From contig OX104128.1 in assembly GCA_944470555.2 (NCBI GenBank), positions 1,054,001 through 1,118,000 of the forward strand: 64,000 bases of DNA. Reading direction: 5' to 3'. Below are positions 13,049 to 24,726 of this stretch, piece after piece; within the stretch, counting starts at the first letter, position 1; every line of letters starts with the position of its first letter. This DNA comes from Heterobilharzia americana (Eukaryota; Platyhelminthes; Trematoda; Strigeidida; Schistosomatidae). The translations under genes were made by a program, and so were the position numbers. The notes under the pieces are model-generated. The model worked only from the letters and a program-made list of their open reading frames with translations, had not been told where the DNA came from and did no database searches.

Positions 13049-13549
13049 AGCTCTTAAACTGCTATCGTTTCATGATGAATGAAAGCTTGAAATGAATAAA
13101 TCTCCATACAAAATGGATTTATCACTTGAAGTAGTATGAAGAAGTATGTCTGATACTTTCTAATTATGTTTATTTACATAAATAAACGAGAGTGAAGTCG
13201 ATCTTTGTTTTTGAGCTGTTAACATATGATAATCATTAGTTAATTAGCAAAACAATATATACTACTTAACAATAAGAAAGTATAATCTTTTCATTTGTAC
13301 GAGAACTCATGTACATGTTTAACCTGAGCAAACAGTAAGTTAAGTACACAAACACTAAAAGATGAACATGAAATTAACATGAATTAAGAAGGTAACAAAA
13401 CATTACAGAAGATTATATTATTGTATGATTAACACAGTAAGTAAGATAGGCAATCATGCTTCAACTTGATCGGATCAAATAATAATACTATTGTTATTTC
13501 CCCATGTTGATTGATTTGTAGCCAATTGAACGGTTAATGTTCGTATATA

Positions 13550-13705
13550 GATTCATGTATGAATGCCTCGATATTGTCAGTAGTTCGATTGTGATATTAG
13601 GAACTAATTATGGCTAGTAGTTGGGATCTAAAATCAGCGTTTTGTCGTATTCTGAATTCATCAACTGGATGTAAATGCTTCTCATCATCAGCTGATATTA
13701 TTCCA
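13550..13705 (-). mobile_element. Degenerate SINE-I copy
   Basis: On the minus strand the hammerhead region lies at about 13608-13680. The right-arm marker GATATTGAGGCATTC (rc) is at 13562-13577. Core positions are mutated. Confidence 0.45.
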
Positions 13706-14634
13706 ACGTAAACCAACTAACAATGAGAGATAACAATTCTTAATACCAAAATTTCACTGTTACATAAGGAGTTAGTGTGATAACACAACATTTTAGGAAA
13801 TAATGCTTTGGGGTTTAAGGTGTTGATGGTCAGTTCTGGCTACAGTGGGAATGCCACAGAAAGGCAAGTAAATCTAGCTAGACAGTTTCAAATGGGAAGA
13901 GGCCTAAATGTTGAATTCGACTATTAGAATGTATTCCTCCCTCATGAATGCGTGTAATGTAAATATTTGGAAGTACTGATTAGGTGATGGATCTTGTTTT
14001 ACAACTGATTAACTATATAACTGTTCATAATGATGAACCTACGATCCTGCATGTCTTTAACAGAAAAACCACTGTTCAAACAGCTTATCCCAGTTATCAA
14101 TACCTTTAATATGTAAGTAGCACCCATTTCGATGAATATCGTTTACTTAAAGTTTCAGTGGAGAAGTTTTGGAGCATTTTTTTTATACAACTCAGCTACT
14201 GTACACTGACATTATTAATACTTGAAAAACATATGAAAATCGAAAAAGGAATCTGCTTGACTTTATGTCTTGGACATCAGAACGAAACTCAGAGATGCAA
14301 GGTTGATCGTTGTTAGCTTAATGGAGTCAATGGACAAGGCTTCCTGCCAATAAGGTGAAGTTAAAGCCTGGTCAACAGCTGAGGTTTACAGCTCATTTCA
14401 AACTGTTCCACGCTGGTTACCTAAACAGCTCAGGTTGGAATCCAACAAACACTCAGGTCCTTATTTCACCTTCATTCACAACCCAGTATGAATAAAACTA
14501 GTGTATCGAAGCACTCTAATCTTGGACAGCCTTAATAATAATTTCAGGCATCCCTAGTTGCGTCCTACTTCAGCGTAGGGCTATTACATTTATCCACCGA
14601 ACATTTTTCATCAAATTCTTTCCTTTCAATTGGT
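13706..14634. other. Unassigned sequence
   Basis: No gene, RNA or recognisable repeat seen. Confidence 0.35.
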
Positions 14635-14644
14635 TTTAATCATT

Positions 14645-15105
14645 TAATTCAGCTAAGAAAATGTTCTTTTCCACGATATCCTTCTTCTAAAGCTGTACAA
14701 TCGTATTTATATTACATATCATAAACATAAAACAGTAGTCTATTATAAAACAATAGGGTATAACTACATTATTAACCTAGTGCTACAAAAAATCGGAATC
14801 AAGAATGTAAAGTAGTTGCGTAATAATAATCGTGTTAGATGGAATAGTTCAAAAGGAGTACGCCTTCGACAGTTGTGCACAGCGGAGGCACTCGCAATTC
14901 ATCAATTCAAGCCTGATCTCTGAGTGCAAAAGAGGTATTTGCATTCTTGACTCCGGTTTTTTGTAGCACTACGTTATTAATGTAATTATACCCTATTGTT
15001 TTATAATAGACTAATGTTATATGTTTATGATATGTAATATAAATAAGATTGTACAGCTTTAGAAGAAGGATATCATGGAAAAAGAACATTTTCTTCGCTG
15101 AATTA
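14645..15105. repeat. Fold-back repeat: about 163-bp inverted arms around a 134-bp spacer
   Basis: Left arm 14645-14807 and right arm 14942-15105 are reverse complements with few mismatches. The spacer is 14808-14941. A perfect 13-bp direct repeat, TTTAATCATTTAA, lies at 14635-14647 and 15141-15153. It overlaps the left arm end and lies 35 bp beyond the right arm, so it may be a target duplication with some unpaired right-end sequence. One arm recurs singly at about 62840-62915. No protein is encoded. It could be a MITE/fold-back DNA transposon or an inverted LINE/Penelope-type insertion. Confidence 0.8.
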
Positions 15106-15429
15106 TCTCTTTTCTATGACTCAATGGGCATGTTTTGTAGTTTAATCATTTAAAGTTATCCTTTGGATGTATCATGTACTGTTGCACATTTGTAAACTGG
15201 TTTTCAACTTTCCGTTCCTTGAGTCAGTAATGAAGTAATAGGAAAATGTTTTGTTACATGGAAATAGACTTTTCGGTGAAGTTTCACATTTTTATACTAT
15301 CTGAAAAGGGAATATTCAGTTAGCCTATACTAGATTACTTCGTTGAAAGTGAAACATTTTCCATCGTTTTCTGCGTTTTATGGTTTTACATTTGTAAGCC
15401 TGTTTTATATTTTACTAATTTATTTCTTT

Positions 15430-16400
15430 TTGTCCCTTGGCTTCCAAGTGGAACATAGGGAACGTAGTAGCACGTCTCCATTTCACTCTCTTCTCTGAAG
15501 TCTGCTGAACCTGGATCCACCACTGCCCACAAGCTTTCATTTCTTCCTCACATCATCTCCTTCATGTCACCTTTGCCTCGGACGCCCAACTCATCGTTTC
15601 CCACTTGGATTCCACTAGAGGAACTGGCCGGGCCTGTCACATGATGCCTCAGTCGGCCTTCTTAGTGTATGCCCAATCCAATCGATTTCCACCTTCTTCC
15701 TATACATATTTGTCGGGTGATAGGTTCTTGGTTGGTTCGTTGCCAGAGTTTCTTATTGCTTTTTCTTATTATTCTGGCCATCTGATTTTCAGTATCCAGT
15801 AACCGTAGGCGTCAGCCGTTGATGAATGTCTGCAGTTTATTGGAAATGCCTTTCGTGACACGGCAAGATTCTCAACCATATAGCAGCACTGACTTGACAT
15901 TGGTGTTGAAAAACCGGATGTTGTTCACGCTTTATGCTGAGTGCAATAGATCTCCACACTGATTTCAGGTTAATGGAAGCCTATCTTTCTGTCTTTCCGA
16001 TTCTTTGACATCTTTGACATCCTCATCTATGCCGCCTGTAGTTGAAACGATGCAGCCTAGGAAGGTAGGTGAAAGAGACTAATTCCTTTAGGTTTCTCCC
16101 GTTAATGGTGGTTAATGCCTCTTCTTCTTGTTGTTATTGTTTGGTTATCTTCACCTCTGTCTTCTCTACATTCAGCTGAAATCCGTCTTCTCTGGCATGC
16201 CTCTTCTGCCAACTTTTTGGTTAGTTCCCGCATGTTTATCTTCGAGTTTGTGTGACATTAGACACAAATCATCATCTGCGAAATCTAAATCTTGTTCTAG
16301 AGTCTTTTCATCGGTTCACCTAACGTATGCCTATCTTCACGCTCTTCATGGTTTGCTTCATGATCCAGTCGACCTCAATCAGGAATGTCATCGGTGATAG
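15430..16400 (-). pseudogene. 5'-truncated RTE-A copy
   Basis: Parallels the reference element from its 3' end (about 40565) to about 41490, that is from just before the RT motif C region to the C-terminus. The equivalent of the FADD segment lies near 16260-16290. Frameshifts are frequent. It has no clear TAA tail. It ends abruptly at about 16400. Confidence 0.75.
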
Positions 16401-16659
16401 TTTTGATTTTACTCTACCCAGAGTAATTTAATTAAACTTCAAATAGTTAGGTTATTTTTTCAGTTTAATAAGAATTTCTAAACCCATGAGAATAATTAGA
16501 ACTTTTCAACAGCAGACCTACACGTTTAACTAAATTTCTATGATAATTTGAATGAGATAATGTTGTATTTTGTTCTGTTTGGTTTTCTTATAAAATATAC
16601 CCTTAACTTAGAAAACTGAGTTTAATTTTAACTTCTCTAGCCTAGTTTTTCATCAATTT

Positions 16660-16780
16660 TAAAAGCTATAGGAATTCAAGAGAAGTACTTCGTCCAATCT
16701 AGGACTCGTCAGCCAAATGTACTTGCATTTTAGTAAGTGATAGTATTCCCCCCGAGACTCTATGCCAGAAAGCATCTCTT
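16660..16780 (-). mobile_element. Degenerate SINE-I hammerhead fragment
   Basis: On the minus strand about 16681-16725 keeps CTGACGAGTCC, a short loop and GGACGAA, then loses the stem III and cleavage part. Confidence 0.4.
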
Positions 16781-16929
16781 CAAACAGTACTGTTTTATCC
16801 ATTAAGCTACTAAGACATGCGAAGTACCCCCTTGTATAATGGGTATCATTCGGTGTTCACTGTTGACGCTTATAGTTTCCCGTTGATTTGTATACTTGAG
16901 AGAAGTAATCAGTCTCTATTTGCATTTCG

Positions 16930-17268
16930 TAATCATTATCATCATAGTCAAGGTAAACGTAGAATCAGACATTACTGAGTAACTGCCCAAGTTGCCGCAC
17001 CGCATGTCCGTGTATCACGTAAAAAGACAGTAAAATGAAAAATGAAGAAAGAAAAAAGAATCGGCCAAAGAATGAGATGATGAGATTATATCTAGTGATT
17101 GAGATGGGGATAATGTATTTATACATCTGCGCTACTAACATCAGTTCTCAGACATATCACTCAGAGTCTCCAACCACTGGTTTCTCTTGTCACCCAACAG
17201 ATTAGTCTGCATTGCCATATATGGCTCAAACGAACAGTCAAGGATTTCGCACATTGATGATATGTTGG
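16930..17268 (-). mobile_element. RTE-B 3'-end fragment
   Basis: Colinear with 4672-5040 (shared markers such as CAGAGTCTCCAACCACTGG at 17162-17180). It ends at 16930 in ATCATTATCATC-type repeats. Only the 3' untranslated end is present. Confidence 0.65.
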
Positions 17269-18284
17269 CATTTCAGTATTATTATAAATGTATTCATGGT
17301 AGGTTTGAGTCAAGATTCAGCGATCTTGTCGCATCTTTTGGTATGTAAGACAAGCTGTTATAGCATGGCTAAATACAGTGTGAGACTGTAACAAAAGCTT
17401 ACACGAATGAACTTGTTCCTTTGAATGATTCAATCTTATTGTTTAACTAATAAAGTTGATATCAAAGTAGTTAGTTATCGATTAAAGTTGACGAAAATTT
17501 TGACAAAAATCCAGATAACCCAAAAAAATTAACATTGGCAACATCAAACTGTTTGGTCACTAGTCTCAGTGAAGGTGAATTTTTGAAGTAAACTATAGAA
17601 AGGTAGTTTATTTAACTAACATTAGGTATTTGAAGTCAATCGTCAAAAAATCCTTTTTGTCCAAGGCTTTAGTATTTGTGTAACCTATAAATAAAGTATA
17701 TTTGCAAGTAGGCAGAAACTGGTGTTGTCCAAAATTGAAGTCATAAACTTTACAAGTGAGTTATTCAGTACTGAAGATCAAGGACAAGATGGCTACATCG
17801 GTCACCTAATGACAACGACAAAAGTATCAATTGAAATATTGAAGGACAATAAGATTACATAATTATCAATTATGCAGGAATTATTAATTGACGATTAAGA
17901 GAGCTGTACAAGGCGTCGAACTGGACAACTTGATAGGTATGTTGCTGAGCACCAACCTTCTAGGTTGAGAATGAGGCACATAATATCCATCATAGCACGC
18001 CGCCTAATCTTTCCAAATGTCTTGTAACTCGTGTTTAACACATAATAAAAGCTTTGGGAATTTGAGCCGAGAATCTTAGTCTCTGCATTTAGAAGTTATT
18101 TTTACATCCTTCATTTCTCTCTTAGCCAGGAAATGACATAATCCACAGGTTTATCTTTTAAATTCTTCTACTGCTTCCTTATACTCCACTCCCTTCGTTT
18201 GATCACCATGTTTGTTTAAACTGTGCTTACCCATTTACTTCATCCTTTAGAAATAAGCAACTTTAACTTTGTTAGTGATGGATC

Positions 18285-18356
18285 GCGGCTAGCAGTGGGA
18301 CCGAGGATGCGCGTTTCTTTCGATTTGCGACTCGTCAACTCGATGTACCTGCCTCC
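18285..18356 (-). ncRNA. Degenerate SINE-I hammerhead
   Basis: On the minus strand TTGACGAG and AGAAACGCGCATC replace the consensus CTGANGAG and CGAAAC...GTC. Both catalytic blocks carry changes, so activity is unlikely. Confidence 0.45.
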
Positions 18357-18399
18357 CAGTGCGTAGTTGTTATAGTTTCGAAGCTCTAATAGCTATAGA

Positions 18400-18740
18400 T
18401 AGTGTTATTGCTTGTATTACACCATCGTTAATTGGGCCGAATTGATCAGTCTCTATCGTGGCCTGGTGGTGTAGTGGATAACGCTCTCACGTTTGAAGCG
18501 ATCGCTCCCTAGTCTGAATCGCAGTGGGAACAACATCATCCACTGGGAAGCAGGTACATCGAGCTGACCAGTCCCGAATAAGAAGAAATGGGCATCCTGG
18601 ATTCCATTGCTAGCCACTGCCCATCATTAATATACATAGTTAAAAGACAGGCAATATTGAGGCATCCGCATAGGAGGCCATATGCCAACGTAGGCTGATC
18701 AATTCGGTCCAATCAACGACGGTATCATATAAAAACAGTT
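18400..18740 (+). mobile_element. SINE-I unit bounded by terminal inverted repeats
   Basis: The left terminus (18400-18450) is nearly the same as the 52-bp left TIR of the unit at 63080. Its right counterpart at 18693-18722 holds CTGATCAATTCGGTCC, then diverges. Between them are a tRNA-like head (GGTGGTGTAGTGGATAACGC; box B-like at about 18512) and a hammerhead at about 18560-18605 with CTGACCAG and AGAAA, so not catalytic. Confidence 0.7.
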
Positions 18741-19786
18741 ATAGTAAAACTTTTACTTTTTCAAGCGAATAATCCACTTTGATTACCGGGGGTGTTTGGA
18801 TTATCATCCTGCTTTCTTGGTTCTTATCATCATCACCGTTATTCGTTTTACAACCTGGTTTGGTCAAAGTCGTCATTTTATTATCTGCATTATAATTAAC
18901 ATCGTTATTTTATAATATTTATCACATCAACGGACAAATCTATATGATAAATTTAATTTTGATATTAAAGTAAAGCCTGAAAAGGATCTAACTAAAAACA
19001 GTATTGTTTGTTTGTATGTCTTGTTCTGGTTGAAGACATCACTGGCTGCAATTTTTCCTGAAGCCAGGTTAGGTTCTGCTACTAAATAATTCGCTCTTCA
19101 CAGCTGCACTTCCTAATTTAGCTCAAACTGTGTATATCTAATTAAGTGTAGCTACGGAGGCTGACAAATTTGAAAAACAATAAGAATGGCATATTTTAGA
19201 TTTATTGAGAGTATTTCGAAGAGCCAATGACTAAGGGGGAGTGACATTTGGAACAATGAAATTGCATGGCGGCTGAATGACAATGGACATTAAGCAGATG
19301 CTTTCAGTTCCTCAGACATAATAAACAAACAAATAAGCTCAGTTCTACTGAGGTTGGGAGAAATCACAGACATTAAACGCATCTAACCTGATTTATGTGT
19401 TCAGAAAGAAGCAGATATAGTCAACCACTGTCTAACTTGGTAACCCTTCTTGACTCTTATTTGATTAAATCATCCTTTATCAACCTCAGATGTTTATTCT
19501 CTCAATCGGGTTTAGTTACATAACATTTTGTTCATATGGAATGCTTCAACTAACTGAGATTAACTCTTAATAATTCGGTTATTCACCGTATAACCAACCT
19601 GCTTACATAATATTATAATGCGAAGTCTCTCTATTTGGATTGCTGTTCTTGTAGTTATATTTATTCCAGACACTTCCATTAGATTATGCAAAGAACTGCG
19701 AACATTTGTCTAGTCTCTTTGAATTTGCCGTTATGATCGATCTTTCATCTATCACTGTTTCTATCTGTTTTAACGACTAAGTAAAA

Positions 19787-19789
<3 letters not shown>

Positions 19790-19869
<80 letters not shown>
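19790..19869. repeat. (TA)n microsatellite, about 40 units
   Basis: Uninterrupted TA dinucleotides about 80 bp long. Confidence 0.98.
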
Positions 19870-19870
<1 letters not shown>

Positions 19871-19899
19871 ACATTTAGGGGTTGTAATTAACTGACAAA

Positions 19900-20160
19900 A
19901 ACCCACTGATAAATTCGGTCCAATCAAAGACGGTGTAATACAAGCAATAACACTAAAAATACACCCGTCACACAAGAAGTGGCTATCGTGGCTCGATGGT
20001 GTAGTGGATATCGCTTTCACGTTTGAAGGGATCGCTGCCGAGTGCGAATCCTAGTGGGAACAACACCACTCCGCACTGGGAGGCAGGTACATCCAGCTCA
20101 TGAGCTTCAAATAAGAAAAAATGCGCATCCTGGATTCCAATGCTAGCCACTATCCATCAT
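19900..20160 (+). mobile_element. SINE-I copy preceded by a terminal-repeat segment
   Basis: 19900-19952 is the right-type terminal segment (AATTCGGTCCAATC ... AATAACACTA). It is directly followed by CACACAAGAAGTGGCTATCG, the tRNA-like head and a decayed hammerhead (CTCATGAG, AAAAAA in place of CGAAA) near 20093-20140. The same junction is found in reverse at 63037-63095. Confidence 0.65.
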
Positions 20161-20655
20161 TACTATACATACTTGTCCACTTTGATAATTATTTAGTGTT
20201 CTCCCAGCTTCATGAAGCAAATGGTGATGAAGTCCTGTAGTTTGGTGACGAAACGTCAAAGAAAGAACCTAGAAGTTCATTGAACATCAAGTAGTTATCA
20301 TTATCATCCTGAACTATAAATGTTCTCAATTGTTCGCTTTGTTTATTCAGTATTTACAGTGTAATGATAGAATGGCAATCTGTTTTATAAATCGATACTA
20401 CTGAGAAGCAGTCGAAAAGTGTAATACAGCAAACATATAGGATATGGAGTGTTTATAAGTGGTTAAAAAGCAGAAGGGATAAAACGTACCATTGTTGTAT
20501 TGAGATACTCATGTGTACTTGTGTAACTCTTTTGAGAAGGAGGATCTGCAGTTTCATTGGGTGATCTTGGTGTTCTAGCATCCTCTCACCTAGATATTCC
20601 ACTCATGAAGCTGTCATTGTCTTTCTAGACAATATTTAATAGTAATTTGCTTATT

Positions 20656-20835
20656 GTGGCTAGTAGAAGAATCTAGAACGTGCGTTTCATCCTACTTGAG
20701 ACTTGTTAGCTGGATGCACCTGCACCCTAGTGAGTGAGGTTGTTCCACTGAGGCAGGAATCCCGTAGCCATCGCTTCGAACGCCGAGGCGTTATTCACTA
20801 TACCATGGAGGCGCGATACTCCTTTCTTGTTCAAT
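20656..20835 (-). mobile_element. SINE-I copy, minus orientation
   Basis: The hammerhead is at 20656-20725 on the minus strand, followed (leftward orientation reversed) by the tRNA-like head around 20770-20810. Core: CTAACAAG replaces CTGATGAG, so inactive. It is head-to-head with the plus unit at 20860. Confidence 0.6.
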
Positions 20836-20859
20836 GGGTATTAGTTATCACTATTTATA

Positions 20860-21172
20860 GATATACCTGTAATTCTCCGTTATTTTATTGGATCGAACTG
20901 TTCGACCTCTATTGGCATATGGGCTCCCAAGCGGATGGGTACGAGGTTAGAGTCTCAGTGGGAACAATATCACTCACTGAGGTGCGGGTACATCCAGCTG
21001 ATGAGTCCCAAGTAGGACGAAACGCACCTTCTGGATTATTCTGCCAGCCACAAACAAGCAAATTATCATAATTATTATTCAAGCAATATCAAACCATCCG
21101 CATAGGAGCGCGTATGTCAATAGAGGTCGAACAATTCGATCCAATAAAGCAGCCGAGCGTTACGAGTATATC
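20860..21172 (+). mobile_element. SINE-I unit with 79-bp terminal inverted repeats
   Basis: Left arm 20860-20938 and right arm 21094-21172 are reverse complements with roughly a dozen mismatches (shared block ATTGGATCGAACTGTTCGAC versus its complement). Inside lie a shortened tRNA-like region and a hammerhead at 20992-21038. The arm sequence differs from the 52-bp TIR type at 18400 and 63080, suggesting a second subfamily. Confidence 0.7.
20992..21038 (+). ncRNA. Hammerhead ribozyme with intact CTGATGAG and CGAAAC
   Basis: Stem I ATCCAG pairs with CTGGAT. Stem II is TCC/GGA. Both conserved core blocks are intact. The triplet before the cleavage point reads CTT, compatible with the NUH rule, but stem III (ACGC against ACCT) is damaged. 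Best core of the SINE-I copies here. Confidence 0.65.
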
Positions 21173-21360
21173 AATAAACATTTTATAGTATAGGCACCTT
21201 ATTTAAATTGATCTCGTTCATTGAACAGACTTCAAGTATGAGCGTACTAAGGCAGTTAGAAATAAATCGTCAGGGGACTATGTAGTAGTCTACAAAATTC
21301 ATATACGAAGTGTTGCTTCAAATGTCAGGTATTATCGTCTGTTAAATAAATCTTAGACTG

Positions 21361-21399
21361 TTGCAGATATGATATGATTGTAGACAAGGAATTGCGTTC
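21361..21399 (+). repeat. 39-bp direct repeat, left copy, flanking gypsy pol fragment
   Basis: Matches 22231-22269 with three to four mismatches (shared TTGCAGATATGAT and TGATTGTAGACAAG). It lies at the junction where gypsy homology begins. Confidence 0.85.
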
Positions 21400-22230
21400 A
21401 ATCCGACAATATGCTGACTTTTCGATAGAGTTAAATGCTGCTTTGGAGCAACATCATTATCGATTACCTGTTCCAGATGACTTATTTACTATTCTAAATA
21501 GAGGAAAATATTTCGCGAAAATCGATCTGGCGAACACACACTTACAAGTCGAAGTCTTTCCAGAATGTCGTGAACTACTAACCGTCAATACCCATCGAGG
21601 TCTTTTCCAGTACAATCGTCTGCCTTTCGGCACTAAGACTCCCCCCGCTGTTTTTCAATATATCATGGACACTATGTTGGCAGGCATACCAGGTACTGCT
21701 GCATACCTCGACGACGTCATAATAGTTGCCACCTGTTCAGCAGAATTAATAAATCGAATACGGTTGGTCCTACAGCGAATTTAAGACAACTGCCTTCGAC
21801 TCAGAAAGGAGAAATGTCAATTCTTTCTAAAATCAGTAAAATATTTAGGTTTCATCTTTGATGCATTTTGAAAACATTCGCGCTATACGGCAGATGTCGC
21901 AACTCCCCGAACCTTTCTTGGTTTCATCAGTTACTGTTCAGCGTTCCTGCCCTCCCTACATGCTATACGGAAACCTTTGAATCGTCTCCTACGCAAGGAT
22001 GCCGCATGGCCCTGGCCGAGAGAATATGAAACTGCTGTAGAACGACTTAAATCCGCTTTCAGCTCTGATCTCCTGTTAACGCATTATGACCAGCAGCTAC
22101 CAATTGGCTCCGCCTCAGATGATTTCACCACTGGTGTTGGGACTGTCTTATTGCACGAATATCCGGATGGTTCACAAAAAGCTGTCATACATGCATCTCG
22201 ATCACTCACGTTAGCAGAAAAAGGCTACTA

Positions 22231-22269
22231 TTGCAGATATGATGTGATTGTAGACAAGCAATTGTGTTC
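22231..22269 (+). repeat. 39-bp direct repeat, right copy
   Basis: Counterpart of 21361-21399. It lies where RNase H homology stops. Confidence 0.85.
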
Positions 22270-22345
22270 GAAACGTTATCTAGTAAATAAGACTGTTCCG
22301 CTGAATGATACATCTAGTAAATACAAGTTAATATGGAAATTTTAA

Positions 22346-22987
22346 TCTACCATGGTCCCTAAGTGATAAGAAAAATACTCTAACTAGAGAATTCTTTACA
22401 ACAAATGGAATTTAAACATATTTGTTAGAATATGTTCCGTACAATTTAAAATTGACAAACAATAATAAAGTGGGAAAATGTAGCTTTATAATTATCAATG
22501 ATTATTATTTATTCGAACAAATATTTTAAAACTTTTGATATGGAGAAGGAGAAGACGAAGAACTAGGCGGAGACAGTTTAATTGTTTAAATGGGGATAAA
22601 ATGATACTTATTTAATTTTGGAGTTGTAAACTAACTGTGATTTGATATCTCCCTATTGAAAAACATATTAAATCGTCCGGAAGTAACCCAAGAAGATAAT
22701 TTCTATCTTTCAAGTTATGTAATGATTGTTAATAACTGATATGGTAATTGATATACAAAGAAGTCATCAATGTATTGCTTACGGAGCTATTAATCTAAGC
22801 AATCCTAGCCCAATGACTATTGTCTACAATTACTTTATGAGTTCATCGACTGAAGAAGACTGCTTAGTGATGTACACCTGTAACCCTGTGAAGAATCTTG
22901 CGTAAAACTACAAAGTTTCATAGTCAATATGTTATCATGCAACAAATGAGTTGAGAACCAACAGTTGACTTTAAGTTATTCCTGCCT
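22346..22987. other. Unassigned AT-rich sequence
   Basis: No gene or recognised repeat between the gypsy fragment and the next RTE-A tail. Confidence 0.4.
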
Positions 22988-23310
22988 ACTGGCAAGAGGA
23001 ACTCTGGTAACGAGCCAACCAATAACCAATCGCTCAACAAATATGCGTAGAAAGAAATTGGAGATGGATTGGATTGGGCATACATTGAGAAGGCCGACTG
23101 GAAACATCATGCGTCAGGCCATGCCCTCGAGTGGAACGTCTATGGGAAGTGACTAGTTCGGCGTCTGAGACGAGGGTGACATGGAGGAGATCGTGAGAGC
23201 TTGTGGGTTAAAAAGATTTCAGAGAAGAGAGTGCACTGGAGACGTGCTATTGAAGCCCTATGTTCCACTCGGAACCCAAGGGACAGATAAGATAATATAA
23301 TAATAACTGT
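22988..23310 (+). pseudogene. RTE-A 3'-end copy
   Basis: Starts at the equivalent of the NKELWERTNQEPI region (GAGGAACTCTGG) and runs to CCCAAGGGACAGATAAGATA. It covers about the last 100 codons and tail, with frameshifts. It contains the in-frame-looking segment GHTLRRPTGNIMRQA (23060-23115). Confidence 0.75.
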
Positions 23311-24726
23311 CAAGACAGCGCTCCCATCATCTGTGATCATCAGTCAGCGTCCCCAATGGCAGAATTTGGAAAAAAATGAATCATTAGATGAAGGGTGATG
23401 TAGTAACCATGAAACATGACCATCCTAGACTCATTCACACTTTGAATCATGAATGCACACTCCTAAAGAAAACGTAGCTTTGAAGAAATAGCTAACAATT
23501 TCTTTCAGAGATTCGATGTTTCTTCAGATGATATAAATTCGTGAAGAAAAGCTAATCTGAAATTAATCGATAACCCCAATATTATCTAACTGAGCTATAC
23601 ACATGTAACTTTCAAAACATACGTAGGTGATCTAGTGAGTGACTGGCAACCGGATTGGACTAAAGTTTTATCCTATTGCAAGCTGACCAGTTGTTGATAT
23701 TCAGGAGTAATATCATTCATCGTTAGTGTTAAGTATTATTATCATTTTAATATCAGCGAACTTAGGTGACTGAAGATTGCATAGGAGTATCAAGGATTTG
23801 AATTTGCCATCAGTGATGAATTCCAGCTTGGAATTTTCCGCACTCGTGATTAACGATACCAACCTGAGTGAAAAAAAACCATCATTCGCCTTCATAATCA
23901 GTCCAAGATACCAATATCTGGTATTGAAAATAGACGAACAATCACCAAAGTATTCTCTTAGGGTCTGAATTGTGGCGTCAAAAGATCGACTGTTTGGGTT
24001 CTGTAGCAGTATAATATTCCAATACTGATGTAATTCAGATGGACCAAGTTTTCGAAGTTGGAGGCGAACTTTTCATGAATCATCCTGACTGGTAAAATCA
24101 ACTCTGAAGTAGTCATTGTATCTTCGGAACCAAGTATGGAATGTTTCATTAGTATCCGGATCATAATGAAATTCTGTGCTACTGGTTGTGGTTCCTTCGA
24201 CTGAAGGGGCTGATATGACGGACGTAGGATTCAGTTATTTAGCTGTAGAAGTTCTGCATTCAGTAAGTAAGTCGGTTATCTTCATTTGCTGTTAGAGATA
24301 TCTGTCCAGCTTTGAAGAGTCCATTTTCAAACCTCATCACCACTTTTAGATCTGCGGTATATATCGGAGTGTCATAATGCGCAGAGGTGATAACATTAAC
24401 TATAGAATAATGACATCTCAACACGGTACTCAGCTGAAATCGGAAGAAGATAATGGGAGTAAAAGTACACTTACTTCAATCAAATAGTTTGATTATGGCG
24501 AAAAATTCAGTCGTTTATATACCTTTTCAAGGGTCTTGACCACAGAAAACAAAGTAGCATATTAAACTGTGAAACAAACCAATCAGCGTTTAGTATCGTA
24601 AACCGCGGTAAAAATAAGTCACATTGCATAAAGCAAATAAGACGCAAAAATAATGAAAATATATGCATATTACAAGACAGGTTTTTTAAGGATCACACAT
24701 CCTTAACAGAATAGGTAATGAGATAG
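23311..24726. other. Unassigned sequence
   Basis: No recognised repeat or gene. Short open frames on both strands lack motifs. Confidence 0.35.

Larger units (their letters stand above)
17900..19020. repeat. U1 unclassified dispersed repeat, copy 1 (interrupted by SINE-I)
   Basis: Colinear with 25850-26995 at moderate identity. Markers include CCTAATCTTTC, CTTATCATCATCACCG and the end segment ATTGTTTGTTT. The stretch from about 18275 to 18740 has no counterpart in copy 2 and corresponds to SINE-I material inserted here. No coding frame or class-defining motif found. Confidence 0.6.
21361..22345 (+). pseudogene. Ty3/gypsy-like pol fragment: reverse transcriptase and RNase H
   Basis: A single reading frame from 21374 is interrupted by stops at 21782-21784 and 21869-21871. 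It shows an RT domain with FAKIDLANTHLQVEV (motif A region), GLFQYNRLPFGTKTPPAVFQ and the catalytic YLDD at about residues 111-114. After the first stop the frame continues with KCQFFLKSVKYLGF, the thumb/connection region and an RNase H start (HASRSLTLAEKGYY) up to about 22231. Gag, protease, integrase and LTRs are absent. The fragment is cut off inside RNase H, and its ends coincide with a 39-bp direct repeat (21361-21399 and 22231-22269). Clearly a dead fragment. Confidence 0.85.

Noticed and set aside
19745..20020. 91-codon minus frame with a long Ile-Tyr repeat
   Set aside because: It is translation of the (TA)n microsatellite and adjoining SINE-I sequence.
20992..21038. Claim that this hammerhead is active
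   Set aside because: Core blocks are intact but stem III is damaged; activity cannot be inferred from reading alone.
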